A DNA stretch of 64,000 nt from Apostichopus japonicus (lineage: Eukaryota; Echinodermata; Holothuroidea; Aspidochirotida; Stichopodidae), in the NCBI RefSeq assembly GCF_037975245.1, contig NC_092568.1, positions 41,033,631-41,097,630 on the forward strand, written 5' to 3'. Positions 1 through 11,160 of the stretch are shown one piece after another. The notes under the pieces are model-generated. The model saw only the letters and a program-made list of their open reading frames with translations. It did no database searches and was not told where the DNA came from. Numbering within the stretch: position 1 is the first letter of the stretch; every line of letters starts with the position of its first letter. The position numbers were made by a program, and so were the translations under genes.

Positions 1-253
1 CATCCAATTGTGAAATACGTCACAACTCAGTGGTACTCGAATGTTTTTTTCGTACTCGTGAGCGAGTCATCGGCTATCACATGCAGACCCTGACATCTTC
101 AAAGGCGTATAGGTCGGAATGAGTAATGAAACGAATTACTACAGGGGACAAACTTTTAGAGAAACATTCGTTCAGAACCACCACTTTTCAACAATAAGTT
201 AATGAGTGTAAATAACGTTCTCCGAAAATATGTCTAATTAGTAATGGTAAAAC

Positions 254-1110
254 ATGATTATTTCGGTGTCCAAAGGCCACAGCCAGGTTGAGGTACCGAA
301 AGCGTCGAATTTTTCGCAAATAAAGCTTGGTGATGCTTTTATTCATAGATTATCATCTGTAAGGAACCTGGGCGTCAGTTTTTATTCCACCATGAGCATG
401 TCTGAGCATATAAAAAGTGTTTGTGAGAGTGTTAATTTCATATTCGGAACTTGTGGAGAACTCGTAGGTTCATTTCGCAGGGTGCTTGTCACCATGCAGT
501 GAGGGCCTTGGTCCTCTCGCGCATTGATTATGCCAATTCCTTATTATATGGTGCTAAGGAAAGTGATCTTTGGCGATTTCAGCGCCTTCAAAATAAAGCT
601 GTGCGTATAGTGTTTTCTTGTGGACGCGACTAGCGCTCTTCACAGCTTCTGCGTACTCTACACTGGCTGCCGGTTAAGAACAGGATTAGGTACAAAATCC
701 TTTTGTATGTTTTTAAATCTCTGCATGGTGAGGCTTCCAGTTATCTGATTGATTTTCTACTTTGTATAAGTAATGTTGATGGTTTGAGGCGTAGACTCCG
801 CTCCTCATCTGATACCACCAGACTCATTATTCCACGCTCAAAGCGTAAAACTGGTGATAAATCTTTTCAAGTTATTGGTCCCCGTCTCTGGAACCAGCTG
901 CCTGTGGGTATACGAATGGCGGTTTCTGTCTCGGTCTTCAAAGGTCTGATGAAAACATATTTATTACTAAGGAGTAATGTTTGTATTTTTGCTTGTGTTT
1001 AGGCTTGGTGTTTGTTGTTATTGTGTAGTTTATATTTGCTTCTGCTAAGCGCTGTGATCTTTTGTAGAGCGCTCTATCAAATACCTAGTAATAATAATAA
1101 TAATAACAAC
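254..1110 (+). mobile_element. Truncated LINE 3' end (CR1/L2-like), copy A
   Basis: This is the 3' end of a non-LTR retrotransposon reverse transcriptase gene followed by a short 3' tail and (TAA)n at about 1,091-1,110. Reading across frames gives the thumb and C-terminal region typical of CR1/L2-group elements: VRNLGVSF, SRIDYANSLLYG, LQNKAVRIVF, LHWLPVKNRIRYKILLYVFK and GPRLWNQLPVGIR. The catalytic fingers and palm with the YxDD box are absent, so it is 5' truncated. There is an in-frame TAG after the CGRD residues (about 631) and at least one further frameshift, so it is dead. The same TAG is present in copy B, so it was dead before the duplication. Confidence 0.85.
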
Positions 1111-1485
1111 TGACTTTTGACCTTCAACAAAAGCTAGTAGTGTTCTGGCACTAATTTTGACTCACCTACAATCCTAATCTGAGGTGAATTCATGCTTTCC
1201 TTCTTGAGATATCATTTTTACATACTTTGGACATATGGACCTCATCTGAATCCAAATCACATGTGACTTTCACTAGAATATCATACAGATAAGAGAAGTA
1301 GTAACATTCCCTCTTAAGTTAAAGTGTTTACAAGTTTGCGTCTGCTAATCCCGAAATTACCTCTACTAAAAGCATTAGAGCACGCATCTAAAAATCATAG
1401 TTTATACATATGTCAACTATGAACAAGCCTCCCTCCTTGAGTTATTGTGTTTACAAGCTAGGTGTGTCACGCGCATGCATACACA

Positions 1486-1735
1486 TATGTGCCATAGTAT
1501 GGAACGCCGAAATGGAAATGTGTTATGTTGTTTACTTCTATGCTGTTTGTTATCATGTTTTTGTCGCCTTTGATGTTGTTGTCTCCTGTTGTTGTCTCCG
1601 TTGATGTTGTTGTCTCCGTTGATGATGTTGTCTCCTTCAACGTTGTTGTCTACTTTGATGCTGTTGTCTCATTTGATGTTGTTGTCTCCTTTGAAGCTGG
1701 AGGCGCTGTTCACTTTTATGACGACAAAATACGTA
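1486..1735 (+). repeat. Half of a TIR element with 18-bp minisatellite, copy A
   Basis: The sequence starts with a terminus-like motif (GTATGGAACGCCGAAA) and continues into a tandem array of an 18-bp unit, TTTGATGTTGTTGTCTCC and variants, at about 1,551-1,692. Copy B holds the same left half plus an inverted right half (31,474-32,003). Copy A has only the left half, so it looks like a truncated miniature inverted-repeat element. The short open frames here are translations of the minisatellite and not genes. Confidence 0.6.
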
Positions 1736-1799
1736 TGCAAATTCAATGAATTCAAGTTGCAAAATATAGCACAAGATTGCATTTAAGGACCCTTAATTA

Positions 1800-1955
1800 A
1801 TCAAAAATTTCTCAAAGGGGAGGGGGACACCCTCCCTTTAGACCCCTCCACCAGGACGGCATTCACAAATAAACATTTTCCCCTCCCCTCCCCCAAGTGT
1901 TGTGCCCCCCTCCCCCAAGATTGAAATGTCTGGCGATGCTACTGATTAGGGCTCC
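1800..1955 (+). mobile_element. Fragment of a C-rich hAT-like element
   Basis: The stretch of CCCCTCCC runs ending in GTCTGGCGATGCTACTG resembles the right end of the CAGTGGCG-type element at 39,936-41,680, which ends GTCTGGTGACGCCACTG. No left end is visible. It is treated as a 5'-truncated or degraded member of that family. Confidence 0.45.
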
Positions 1956-2408
1956 CCTATTACTAGACATGTACAATACAGTAGCTAGGTGTAGGCGAGT
2001 CCTAGGCCTATATAGTACCTCACTGCTACTTTGAACCGCTACTCGGTCGTTTAGCGCGACTTCGTACATTTTCCCAATTATTTACCTTGTCTCTTATAGC
2101 TGCAGATTGGTGCAAAAAAAAGAATCACTATTTCTCCATTACACTGCCTAAATCAAAGCGGTCTTTTACGTACGCACACTGCCGCCGCCACCCCCCCCCC
2201 CCTTGTTTCACAAAAGTGTAAAAATTGTGCACCAAGTGGCTCCATGTGGCTATATTTGAAAAATCCCCAGGCTCTGAATGTACCATCCTCCGAACCCCCT
2301 TGCATGCTGCGTTCACACGCGGAGGTACACATTCAAACATTCCAAAAGGAAATCATACGTATGCCCATAGAGAAAAGTGTTCTAATCTCATTGTATGTAT
2401 TCAATCTT

Positions 2409-2940
2409 GATAAGGAAGATTAAAAGTCTCTTTGAGGAACTATACCATCAGGAAGTCAGTACTCAAGATATCGAAGAGAATTGGCAGTCGAACATATTGG
2501 GGGAAATGCAGAATATATCTTGTGCAACACAAGGTTTTGAAGCAGTCTACTTATTTTGGCGGCAGTTCCTTCTAGAATGCTGTTTTGGCTCACCCCTGTG
2601 ATGTCTGAGTATAAGATCACACTGATAAAATGGAAATATATCCCTTACTGCCAAGTAGCTTTACACTCACATCAGGATATGATAAGGAAGATTTAAAGTC
2701 TCTTTGAGGAACTATGCCAACAGGATGTCAGTACAAGAGATCTAAGAAAATTGGCAGTAGATCATATTTGGGGAAATGCAGAATATGTCGTATGCACCAC
2801 AAGGTTTTGAAGCAGTCTACTTATTTTGGCTGGAGGTCCTTCTAGGGTGCTGTTTTGATGTCGGAGTATAAGATCACACTCATGAAATGGAAATATATCC
2901 CTTACTGCCAAGTAACTTTGCACTCACATGTTGCCTAGAT
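2409..2940 (+). repeat. Two-unit tandem duplication, about 272 bp per unit
   Basis: The words beginning GATAAGGAAGATTAAAAGTC at 2,409 recur at 2,681, and the following 250 bases match with scattered differences (for example GGTTTTGAAGCAGTCTACTT in both units). Copy B retains only sequence corresponding to the second half of the unit (from about 33,965). No coding capacity is seen. Confidence 0.75.
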
Positions 2941-3709
2941 TAGCGGACATTAAGACCCAGCACGAACTGTCATTTTCCAGAGACCAGAAATGAGAATATT
3001 TATATTATGAGAATTAAAACATAACTTTTCTTTTAAGTTGGCTTGTTCGATTTAAAACAATTACAAAGCATACCGAAACCTTTCAAATAAATTTATATAA
3101 ACCCACTTGATAACAGAGAATTAAAATTGCCTCTTATGCAAGACCAGGAAAGAAAATGCTTAAATATGCAGCTCCAGATAAAAGTTTTTTTTCTACAACA
3201 TAACTTCTGGAAGTACCATCTAGCAGTTTGGTTTAATATCTTGGCAGAGGGAAATACAATGATAGAGAAACAAATTTAACCTTTTTGAAGGTGAGTTAGA
3301 AACTTGACAACACAATTAGGGGATGTATATGATCACTTTGCATTAAAATGTACATTGTAAGTTATATATTACAGCCTGTCTTGTATATGGTTGTGGAGAT
3401 AACCCCCAGTAGAAGTTATGCTTCTTCGTGTCAAGAGTATGGATTACATTAACATATCTGTGTTGCATTAAGTTTTATTAGTGTTTGTGTCAACTGTTTC
3501 ACTAGCGTATGATAAGACTAGTCTTAAAATACAACTATTGACAGCTTTGCAATGAAGCTATACCTATCAAACTTTTCCGTAAAACACGTAAAACATGAAG
3601 TCCTCGTAAAAACCCAATTTGAAATCACTAACGTATACGTCATTCAACTTCAACACTTGGTTAATGGTTGAAGACCACATGCCAAACTTGTTAAACATAT
3701 ATATAGAGA

Positions 3710-3749
3710 GAAAGATATTTATAAATATATATATATATCATATACATAT

Positions 3750-3800
<51 letters not shown>

Positions 3801-3804
3801 ATAT

Positions 3805-3890
<86 letters not shown>
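3710..3890. repeat. (AT)n microsatellite, copy A
   Basis: Nearly pure TA dinucleotide repeats with a few ATTA and AAAT interruptions. The equivalent site in copy B (34,937-34,985) is much shorter. Apparent open frames here are translations of the repeat. Confidence 0.95.
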
Positions 3891-3891
<1 letters not shown>

Positions 3892-3949
3892 TAGAAATAA
3901 CGGAAAAACTGTTAAACAACTATGCTTCATTTAGCGAGGGGGCCCGCTG

Positions 3950-4627
3950 GCGAATTTTTTTTCCTGAACCTTTCGGGCAGTGTACGTGGAGTTTAGCCAA
4001 TCAGAGCGAGGCTGTGTTGATGACATACTACTCAGTAAAGATGGTCAGTCGGGTAAATGCGTCGCTTCAATAGCATAAGGTGGAAAACGAAAGACCGCGA
4101 GTTCGAGCCCCTGTGTGGATTTTCCCCCCACTTTTTCTCATGTCCAAGTAGTCATGTCCAAGTATTATATTATGAATTGAAAATCGATATTATAAGTTAT
4201 GCAATGGTTTTAGTGCATGGTCATCTTATATATATATGTGTACAAATATTGCTGTGTACATGTATGTAAACTGTAAGTACGTAACAAACTACTGTACCAG
4301 TACTACAGTACTGAGTACAGTGTCATGTCCATCTGAAGACATTGTAAATTTGTACATTAGACAGCGATCATACATCGCCGTTTTTCAACAAAAAAACCGA
4401 TGCAAACGTCACGTAAGTTGTGCACAATGATTCAGTATAATATCATTATTGCAAGGCCTACATACCTCAATACTATCTGCTGTAGTACAACAATTATGTT
4501 GACTTATCGAATGTGATTTCCCCACTTCGACCTTTGGTAAGCACGTAGTACGTCATCAACACAACCTCGCTCTGATTGGCTAGACTCCACGTACACTGCC
4601 CGAAAGGTTCAGGAAAAAGAAATTCGC
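3950..4627. mobile_element. Non-autonomous DNA element with 9-bp TSD (MULE-like), copy A only
   Basis: The insertion is flanked by the direct repeat GGCCCGCTG (3,941-3,949 and 4,628-4,636). Copy B has a single GGCCCGCTG at the empty site near 35,045. The ends are inverted repeats: left GCGAATTTTTTTTCCTGAAC, right ending GAAATTCGC, continuing through CTTTCGGGCAGTGTACGTGG and CCAATCAGAGCGAG for about 80 bp. A 9-bp duplication with long inverted ends fits Mutator-like elements. No transposase is present. A GAGTTCGAGCCC motif at about 4,102 resembles a tRNA B-box, but I see no full tRNA. Confidence 0.85.
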
Positions 4628-5434
4628 GGCCCGCTGACAAGTACCAAACAATAACCATACGACAGCTGAAACCGGTCGTAGCCCGGCAGTAAGCGGATGT
4701 AGAATTGATATCAAACATGCACTCAGTAAACCTAATGGGCGCCATGTACTCTAAAGGGACCATTGTTTATTCATCTTTATACTTTTTTCAATGGTAAGAG
4801 AGCAGAGAAACGTGTCCGTTCAAAACAATCTGTTGAATGAGTACATCTTACCCAATATGTTGTATAAAACAAATAATGAATAGTTTCCATTCGTGCAATA
4901 GTGCAAATATTTCATTAGTTGAAAGATGTATTTTGTTCCATTCAACGAGGAGCAGCCGAGTTGATTGGAACATATTACACCTTTCAACTCATGAAATATT
5001 TGCACTATTGCACTCATAACCATTCATTATTTGTACAATATACCAGTGGCCTTGTATCAACGTGGACTCTCCTTTGGTTGAAGGGAGGGGGCATTTCCAC
5101 TGCTGCACCAGTGCTCTGTTTGTTCATTGCTACTTCACTGTATTGAATGATTCATTGAGTAACGGTCTTGCTCAACTAGTGTCATAATAACGACATCCAA
5201 TGGAATAGTAGAAGAATGACTCCATGAACTGCCAGAAGAATATTCAAAATGTTCTGTAGCCCTATGGTATTGTACTAGAAATAGCATTATGGCCACTGCC
5301 GTAGTTGTTAACCTATATGTTTGAAGTAGCACATTCAGTAGATTGTACGGCATGATGTTATGAAACCTTACTTAGTCACGATATACACTTATAGTTCATA
5401 CACTTTTCTTTATACTTCCATCCTATATATAGAA

Positions 5435-8400
5435 ATGGCAAGCCACCTCTACTTAGTTCTCCTGGCCGCAGTTGTCGCTTTGTGTAAGTTCATTGTTTTT
5501 GTTTACTATCTCATCTATGTTATTATCATCTTTGTTCCGTATAGAGACAACATCAGGCTAAACTGTTCTTGTGTATATGAATTAAGTATTTAAATATCAT
5601 ATTTACATACTGTCTGGAACGGATATATCTTTGCTAACATGATAATACGCATGCAGTCCCTTCGGCTCTTAACATGAGCCTTCTTATGTATGCCATTGTA
5701 ACCACAAACTAAGCAATCCCTTACTATATATTAACTTCTTTCTGGTATTATTGTGTAGCAAATAGTCACACAGTTATTATGACGATGTAATTTTCCCCGC
5801 CAAAAGTAATGCCTCTTATAAGGCATATGCAATTTAAATATTTATCACTCCGGAACAGTGTGTGAAGTATTGTTTGTATAAACGAAATAGCAACTCTTAC
5901 ATACTAAACATAAACACCCGCATAGAATGCACTTTGCGATCTAGGGAATATCTTAAATTTACTCAAAAAAATCTGTACACTCCGCGCCAACCTGTGGTGG
6001 CGCTCCGCTTAGATAGTGTCGAAAGCGCCCACATAGGCCATTCTCTCCCCCTGACCAATCCCCCTAGCTCCGCCACTGCCGGCAAATCAGTCTATCGCCT
6101 TAATAATATTTTTGACGCAATCGTTGATGTCTGTTTGACATATAGTTCGGTCATTTCAGTATGTTACTTGGCTGAAAGCCCAGTCAATCTTTCTTTATTT
6201 TCCACACGCAATTTGCAGATTTGTCGAAATATGTCGGAAGCAGGCCACTTCGCCCAACAACCAATTTGCCCAACTGCCATTTCGCCCAACCTTACCATTT
6301 CGCCCAACCAGCCTGGTCATTTCGCCCAACCAGCCTGGTCATTTCGACCAACCAGCCTGGTCATTTCGCCCAACCTTGATTAAATATGATACTTCAAAAG
6401 GAAACGTTCGGGAATTGTTAACGTTACAGGACACGAACCAGTTGAGGATGGATCAGTGTGTTAGGGGTTAGGTTTGATAGTAAACGTTCGAACATTAAGG
6501 AATATTAAGGAAACTTGAAAACCTATACTTTGTATAACTTTAGTAAGGAAACGTTCGGGATGCTAACGTTACGGGATACGAACCGAATATTAAGGAAACT
6601 CAGTTGAGGATGGATCAGTGTGTTAGGGGTTAGGTTTGATAGTAAACGTTCGAATATTAAGGAATATTAAGGAAACTTGAAAACCTATACTTTGTATAAC
6701 TTTAGTAAGGAAACGTTCGGGATGCTAACGTTACGGGATACGAACCGAATATTAAGGAAACTTGAGGATGGATCAGTGTTTTAGGGTTTAGGCCTGATAG
6801 GTTTGATAGTAAACGTTCGGGAATTGTTAACGTTACGGGATACGAACCGAATATTAGGAAACTTGAAGTCGTGGTTAAATTGATTACATAAGTGATTACA
6901 TTGAAACAGTGGTTACATTGATTATGTAACCGCCTAAAGTAGTGTAATCCTCCCATTATACCCGAAATAACTGCTCAGACTCCGATCGATATCGAGCGGA
7001 CCTCACTTTATTTACCTACCACGAAGTAAAATAACCCAAAATAAATCAAATTGAACTAGTGAAATAGAAAAAGTAATATTATTCTGACTGAATATTAGTA
7101 AAAAAAGGTTGGGCGAAATAACCATGTTGGTCGGGCGAAATGACCAGGCTGGTTGTGCGAAATGGCAGTTGGGCGAAATGGTTATTGGGCGAAGTGGCCA
7201 GAAAGCAATATGTCAATGCTGGTGTCAAACTCACAAAAGATATGTCATGATATTTCAAAGAAACTAACCAGATTGTTTTTTTTTTCTATTTCACTAAACT
7301 CTTTGATGAGTTTATCAAAACATGGGATCTCTAAATAAAGGATGTTGATGAAACTTTAGAGCAGCTAAGAAGGCCTGGGAAGTGTCATTTCCAACGATCT
7401 AGGAGGCCTTTTTAGCTAAAAATGTTCGGTACGCTGCGCGCCAACCCATGGTGGTGCTCCGCTTAGATAGTAACAAGAAAATGGTCAAGCCCCCCAGAAA
7501 ATGTTCAAGCCCCCCAGCGCCCCACTGAAAAAAATCCTGGCTACGCCACTGCCTATAATGTATATAATCTTTTAGTTCAATTTCTGTTCTATTTGGGTAT
7601 TCATTCATGCATCACTTCTTTCCTTCGTCCGACTCCGTTCATTCATCCGTCCTTTCGTCCGTCAGTTCCTTCGTTCGTTAGCCTACTTTCTTTCTTCCGT
7701 CCGTCCGTCACAGTCAGTGGTGGAGCTAGGGGTATTGGTCAGGGGGCGGTAATGGTCTGTAGGGGCGCTTTCGACACCATCTAAGCGGAGCGCAACCACA
7801 GGTTGGCGGGGAGCGTACAGACATTTTTTGAGTAAAGATTCTCCATAGATTGCCGGAAATGACCCTTTCCGGGCCTGGCTAATTTGCAGATAAACGAAGA
7901 AATAAATAGGTGTCATCGCCATTTGTGACAACTGCGTGTGGTGTATCGTCTAAAAATAGATCGAAAGCCCCTTACAATAATTAAAGACCGCCGTTATAGC
8001 ATTTTATTAGAAAATTACACCAACAAAATGTGACAAATGTCAATAGGTAGATGAGAGCGCAATAAAATAGTCAATAATCGCGAATAAGTGAAAAGTAGTT
8101 AAAAGCTGAAAAGGCACCAGCAGTCCATTTGAGTCCGTCAGGGGGGCATCCGCCTCATGACTGTATAAACGCTTCGCCACTGGTCACGGTTCATTCGTTC
8201 GTTGAGGTTCTTTCATGTTTTTGTTATTTATTTATTTATTGACAGGCAATGGGTTGAAGTGCAACAACCGTCTCTCTCTAACTTGTGGAGAACACAGTGA
8301 TGCGAACGATGAGCAATGTGGCTTATGGGAGAAAATGGGGTACGGGGCCGGTGATGACGCAACTTTAAAATGCCCAGAATCTGGAGGGATGAACAAATGC

Positions 8401-9033
8401 GCTACTGGAGACATACAGTACAAACGTAAGCAGCTGAGCTTTATCCGTCGAAATTCCTTTAGAAAATAGTCCATCTCATGCTCCCATGGAGTATATGAAC
8501 AGCATATTTAATAATATAACATTTGTTAAAAATATGAAAATATACTGCCTCCACCTCTAAAACATTCAACATTACTATATTGATGCGGGGTGGGGGGCAT
8601 GGTTTGGCGGGGTGGATGAGAGTCATCGGTTGGGGCGGTGAGAGTGGTTTATTGCTTATTTTTAACGCGAAGGTATAGAAAACCTGGGTGTACGCCTTTT
8701 CGCAGTTGCTTTCAACTGAGCATTTGACAGTTTGTAACTTTACTATCATGCATTATTTTGTATCCCATTACAGAAACGGCAGCAAATTTCAGTGTGAAGG
8801 TTTCCTTTGCGTCATGCGGTAAGGGAGAAATCAAGTGCTTCACAGATTTGCAAGAGCTTGGTGACAACGAGTTGGGAACAGGCCTCTCATTAGTCCTGAA
8901 GGGTCTGGACACACTTACCGCGGGGGAGACAAAAATCTGCTTCTGTGATAAGGATTTGTGTAATAGCGCCCTCTCAATGATTGCACACACCTCTGTTGTG
9001 GTCATTTCACTTGTCCTAATCATAATGCTGTAA
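5435..9033 (+). CDS. Ly6/uPAR-like GPI-anchored protein, copy A
   Basis: Three-exon gene: 5,435-5,483, 8,246-8,425 and 8,774-9,033. All junctions are GT-AG and phase 1, and together they give 162 residues. Exon 1 encodes a signal peptide (MASHLYLVLLAAVVALC). Exons 2-3 encode a small cysteine-rich domain with about ten cysteines, from NGLKC to the closing CFCDKDLCN, which matches the Ly6/uPAR three-finger ending CxCxxxxCN. The last 20 or so residues (SVVVISLVLIIML) are hydrophobic with no cytoplasmic tail, as in a GPI-attachment signal, so a cell-surface protein is predicted. One NFS sequon lies early in exon 3. Intron 1 carries several transposons, including one shared with copy B. Ligand and role cannot be read from the sequence. 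The match to copy B in exons 2-3 is unexpectedly low. Confidence 0.85.
5955..6080 (+). mobile_element. Right half of a CAGTGGCGGAGC hAT-like element, copy A
   Basis: The family core TGGTGGCGCTCCGCTTAGAT is followed by CTAGCTCCGCCACTG at its right end. The left end is not visible and the equivalent stretch of copy B is different, so this block belongs to a rearranged region between 5,930 and 7,552. Full-length relatives are at 7,715-8,182, 36,788-37,288 and 57,715-58,115. Confidence 0.65.
6243..7199. mobile_element. Non-autonomous DNA element with TTTCGCCCAAC subterminal repeats, copy A only
   Basis: The left end GGCCACTTCGCCCAA mirrors the right end TTGGGCGAAGTGGCC. Both ends carry clustered copies of CATTTCGCCCAACCAGCCTG in opposite orientations (6,255-6,378 and 7,107-7,190). 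Flanking octamers CGGAAGCA (6,235-6,242) and AGAAAGCA (7,200-7,207) match at 6 of 8 bases, an imperfect target duplication. The inside contains about three tandem units of roughly 150-180 bp (6,400-6,860) with the words AAACGTTCGGGA and ACGTTACGGGATACGAACCG. No transposase is present. The superfamily is undetermined. Confidence 0.75.
7420..7552 (+). mobile_element. Right end of a CAGTGGCGTAGCC-type element, copy A
   Basis: The sequence runs from the family core (GTGCTCCGCTTAGATAG) to the terminus CTGGCTACGCCACTG at about 7,538-7,552, followed by CCTATAAT. Copy B has CCTATAAT once at the corresponding empty site (near 36,630), so CCTATAAT is the probable target octamer. The left end of the element was lost in the rearranged 5.9-7.5 kb block. 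Confidence 0.65.
7715..8182 (-). mobile_element. hAT-like non-autonomous element in Ly6 intron 1, copy A
   Basis: Ends are CAGTGGTGGAGCTAGG on the left and CGCTTCGCCACTG on the right. It is flanked by the 8-bp duplication GTCACAGT (7,707-7,714) and GTCACGGT (8,183-8,190), one mismatch. The interior includes the sequence GTGTCATCGCCATTTGTGAC and the family core. The same insertion is in copy B at 36,788-37,288, so it predates the duplication. No coding capacity is seen. The orientation is set against the relative at 57,715. Confidence 0.8.
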
Positions 9034-9231
9034 AGTGCATTTTGAGAGAGGGAAAATCATTCTTATCAATTGTTTAATTTTGTTTACAGTAAAATAACTT
9101 TAACAGTGTCATTAATGATAAGATGATTATTTTTATTTTCTTGCTATTCATATCAAATGGTGGTTATGTTATGTGTTGCTTGTGCAGTTCTAGATGTTTG
9201 CATTCTTGACTAATATTTTTTTTGCGCGCAC

Positions 9232-9533
9232 GCGGTATAGGAGAAAGCGAGTGCTTCACAGATTTGAAGGCGCTTGATGTCAAGTTGGGATCAGGCCTCT
9301 CAACAGTCCTGAAGGGTTTGGAGCCACACCCACTGATCTGTACACTAACAGATCAGTGGCCACACCTTACCGCGGAGAAGACAGAAATCTGCTTATGGGA
9401 TAAGGACATGTGTAATAGCGCCATCTCAATGATTGCACACACCTCTGTTGTGGTAATATCACGTGTCCTAATCATAATGCTGAAAACAAAGTGCGTTTTC
9501 AGAGAGGGAAATTCACTCTTATCAATTGTTTAA
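9232..9533 (+). pseudogene. Partial Ly6 exon 3 copy, first downstream unit (A)
   Basis: This repeats the 3' part of Ly6 exon 3, starting inside the exon at the CGxGE codons, so there is no splice acceptor. It encodes GESECFTDLKAL and an altered ending, CLWDKDMCN, in which the second cysteine of the CxC motif is Trp. The stop at the normal place is lost, and the frame runs on about 16 codons after IIML. A 28-base hairpin with an 8-base direct repeat is inserted at 9,323-9,366 without breaking the frame. It is probably not expressed by itself, although a run-on alternative 3' end cannot be excluded. Confidence 0.75.
9331..9358. repeat. 28-base perfect hairpin with 8-base flanking repeat
   Basis: Eleven-base arms, CACTGATCTGT and ACAGATCAGTG, flank the loop ACACTA. 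Direct repeats GCCACACC lie immediately on both sides (9,323-9,330 and 9,359-9,366). The two other exon 3 copies in the array, and copy B, have an uninterrupted sequence here. The total insertion is 36 bases. An octamer duplication around a bare palindrome looks like a minimal transposon relic made of little more than two inverted ends. Confidence 0.85.
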
Positions 9534-9685
9534 TTTTGTTTACAGTAAAACAACTTTTACAGTGTCATTAATGTTAAGATGATTATGTTGATTTTCTTGC
9601 TGTTCATATCAAATGGTGAATATGTAATGTTTGCCTTGCGCAGTTCTAGATGTTTGCATTCTTGATTAATATTTTTTGCGCGCAC

Positions 9686-9902
9686 GCGGTATGGGAGGAA
9701 GCGAGTACTTCACAGATTTGAAGGCCCTTGATGCCAAGTTGGGATCAGGCCTCTCGACAGTCCTGAAGGGTTTGGGGCCACACTTACCGCGGAGAAGACA
9801 GCAATCTGCTTCTGTGATAAGGACAAGTGTAATAGCGCCCTCTCAATAGTTGCACACGCCTCTGTTGTAGTAATTTCACTTGTTCTAATCATAATGCTGT
9901 AA
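9686..9902 (+). pseudogene. Partial Ly6 exon 3 copy, second downstream unit (A)
   Basis: Another tandem copy of the 3' part of exon 3, about 450 bp after the first unit. It matches through FTDLKALDAKLGSGLSTVLK and then frameshifts at GGGGCCACACTTACC relative to the intact exon. The nucleotide sequence for CFCDKDKCN and the GPI tail is still recognisable in another frame. The first cysteine of ECFTDL is changed to Tyr. The trailing non-coding part of a further unit ends near 10,100. Confidence 0.75.
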
Positions 9903-11160
9903 AGTGCGTTTTGAGAGAGGGAAATTCATTCTTATCAATTGTTTAATTTTGTTCATAGTAAAACAACTTTTAAAGTGTCATTAATGTTAAGATGATTATG
10001 TTGATTTTCTTGCTGCTCATATCAAATGGTGAAAATGTAATGTCTTGCTTGTGCAGTTGCACTCTTGCATTCTTGATTAATATATTTTTGCGCGCATAGA
10101 CTGTTATTACATCGGTGAAGCCAGGAGGAATGAACGGATGTGTAATAATTCAACATGGTATACACCCCGGCTAGTCCAGGTTCCAACCGTCTGGTCCTAA
10201 GAAAACTGACGCTCCCGAATAACGGATTTTTTTTTGGGGGGGGGGACGTTCACCAGCGGCGTACCCCCCCCCCCACCCTCAGTCTTGGGCGGGGAGGGTT
10301 AAAAGCGCATTAACAATGGCAACATTTTTATAAAATGTCTGTCATCAACGGGCTTTACCCAATGCAAACGGAAGTTGTGGGTGTCATTTCGACGGGTGGA
10401 TATTCGGACGCACGTTCGTAACGGCTAGAAAGTTTTTGGAAGACAGAAAGTCCACAATGCTTTTCAGGCCCCCCCCCCATCCCACTCCCCCCCCCCACAC
10501 ACACACACACACACTAACCCTAAATATTGTTCTATACTGGTTTCGAATAAATCATGATACCTAAAAGTTTTACCAGAGCTGCCGATGGTACTCTGTCAAG
10601 TCCATTATTATGTGGTAGATTTTCAAGAAATGCCCCCCCCCCCCTTCCCTATTCTCCATATACCATTAATTCCCATGTCTAGTGTTTTCAAGAAGCCCAT
10701 TTTGACAATTAGCGAAACTTCATCGCGCTGCAGCTCTGAATAATCACGCGCTATACTTAATCACCCAACGTGCAGATTTTAGGTCCCTAGTCTACCATCC
10801 ACGTGACCCCGATGCAGCGTCGATAACCTACAAGTATACATTCGACGGCGTCGCAAAGACTCAAGTGAAGAGCGCTTTTGATAAATAATAATGTATTAAT
10901 CTTTTATGAGTGATGTTGAAGTTTTATATGGAATCACGAAAGGACTAATCTGCCAAATAAATATCCGTACAAAAACATCAAAGACCGGTATATGTTCATT
11001 CATATATTTATGGGCTTTAAACCGTTTTTTTTTTGGGGGGGGGGGGGTTGGGAGCTTATAGCTGGACATTTGATATACCTCATGACCAGTTCCTCGTTCA
11101 GTTTGTCGAACTGTGATCACGTGATGTTAGTTTTGCTTCAAGTTCTTGGTATGACACAGC

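Noticed and set aside
1410-1786. Hydrophobic frames rich in Val/Leu/Ser that look like membrane proteins
   Set aside because: They are the 18-bp TTTGATGTTGTTGTCTCC minisatellite read in different frames.
3619-3919. Open frames of Ile-Tyr repeats on both strands
   Set aside because: Translation of an (AT)n tract. The same applies at 27,978-28,166 and 56,927-57,178.
5862-6383. 173-codon open frame, the longest in the window
   Set aside because: It crosses a hAT-like fragment and the TTCGCCCAAC repeat element. The PTAISPNLTISPN-like repeats are transposon termini, and copy B lacks the frame.
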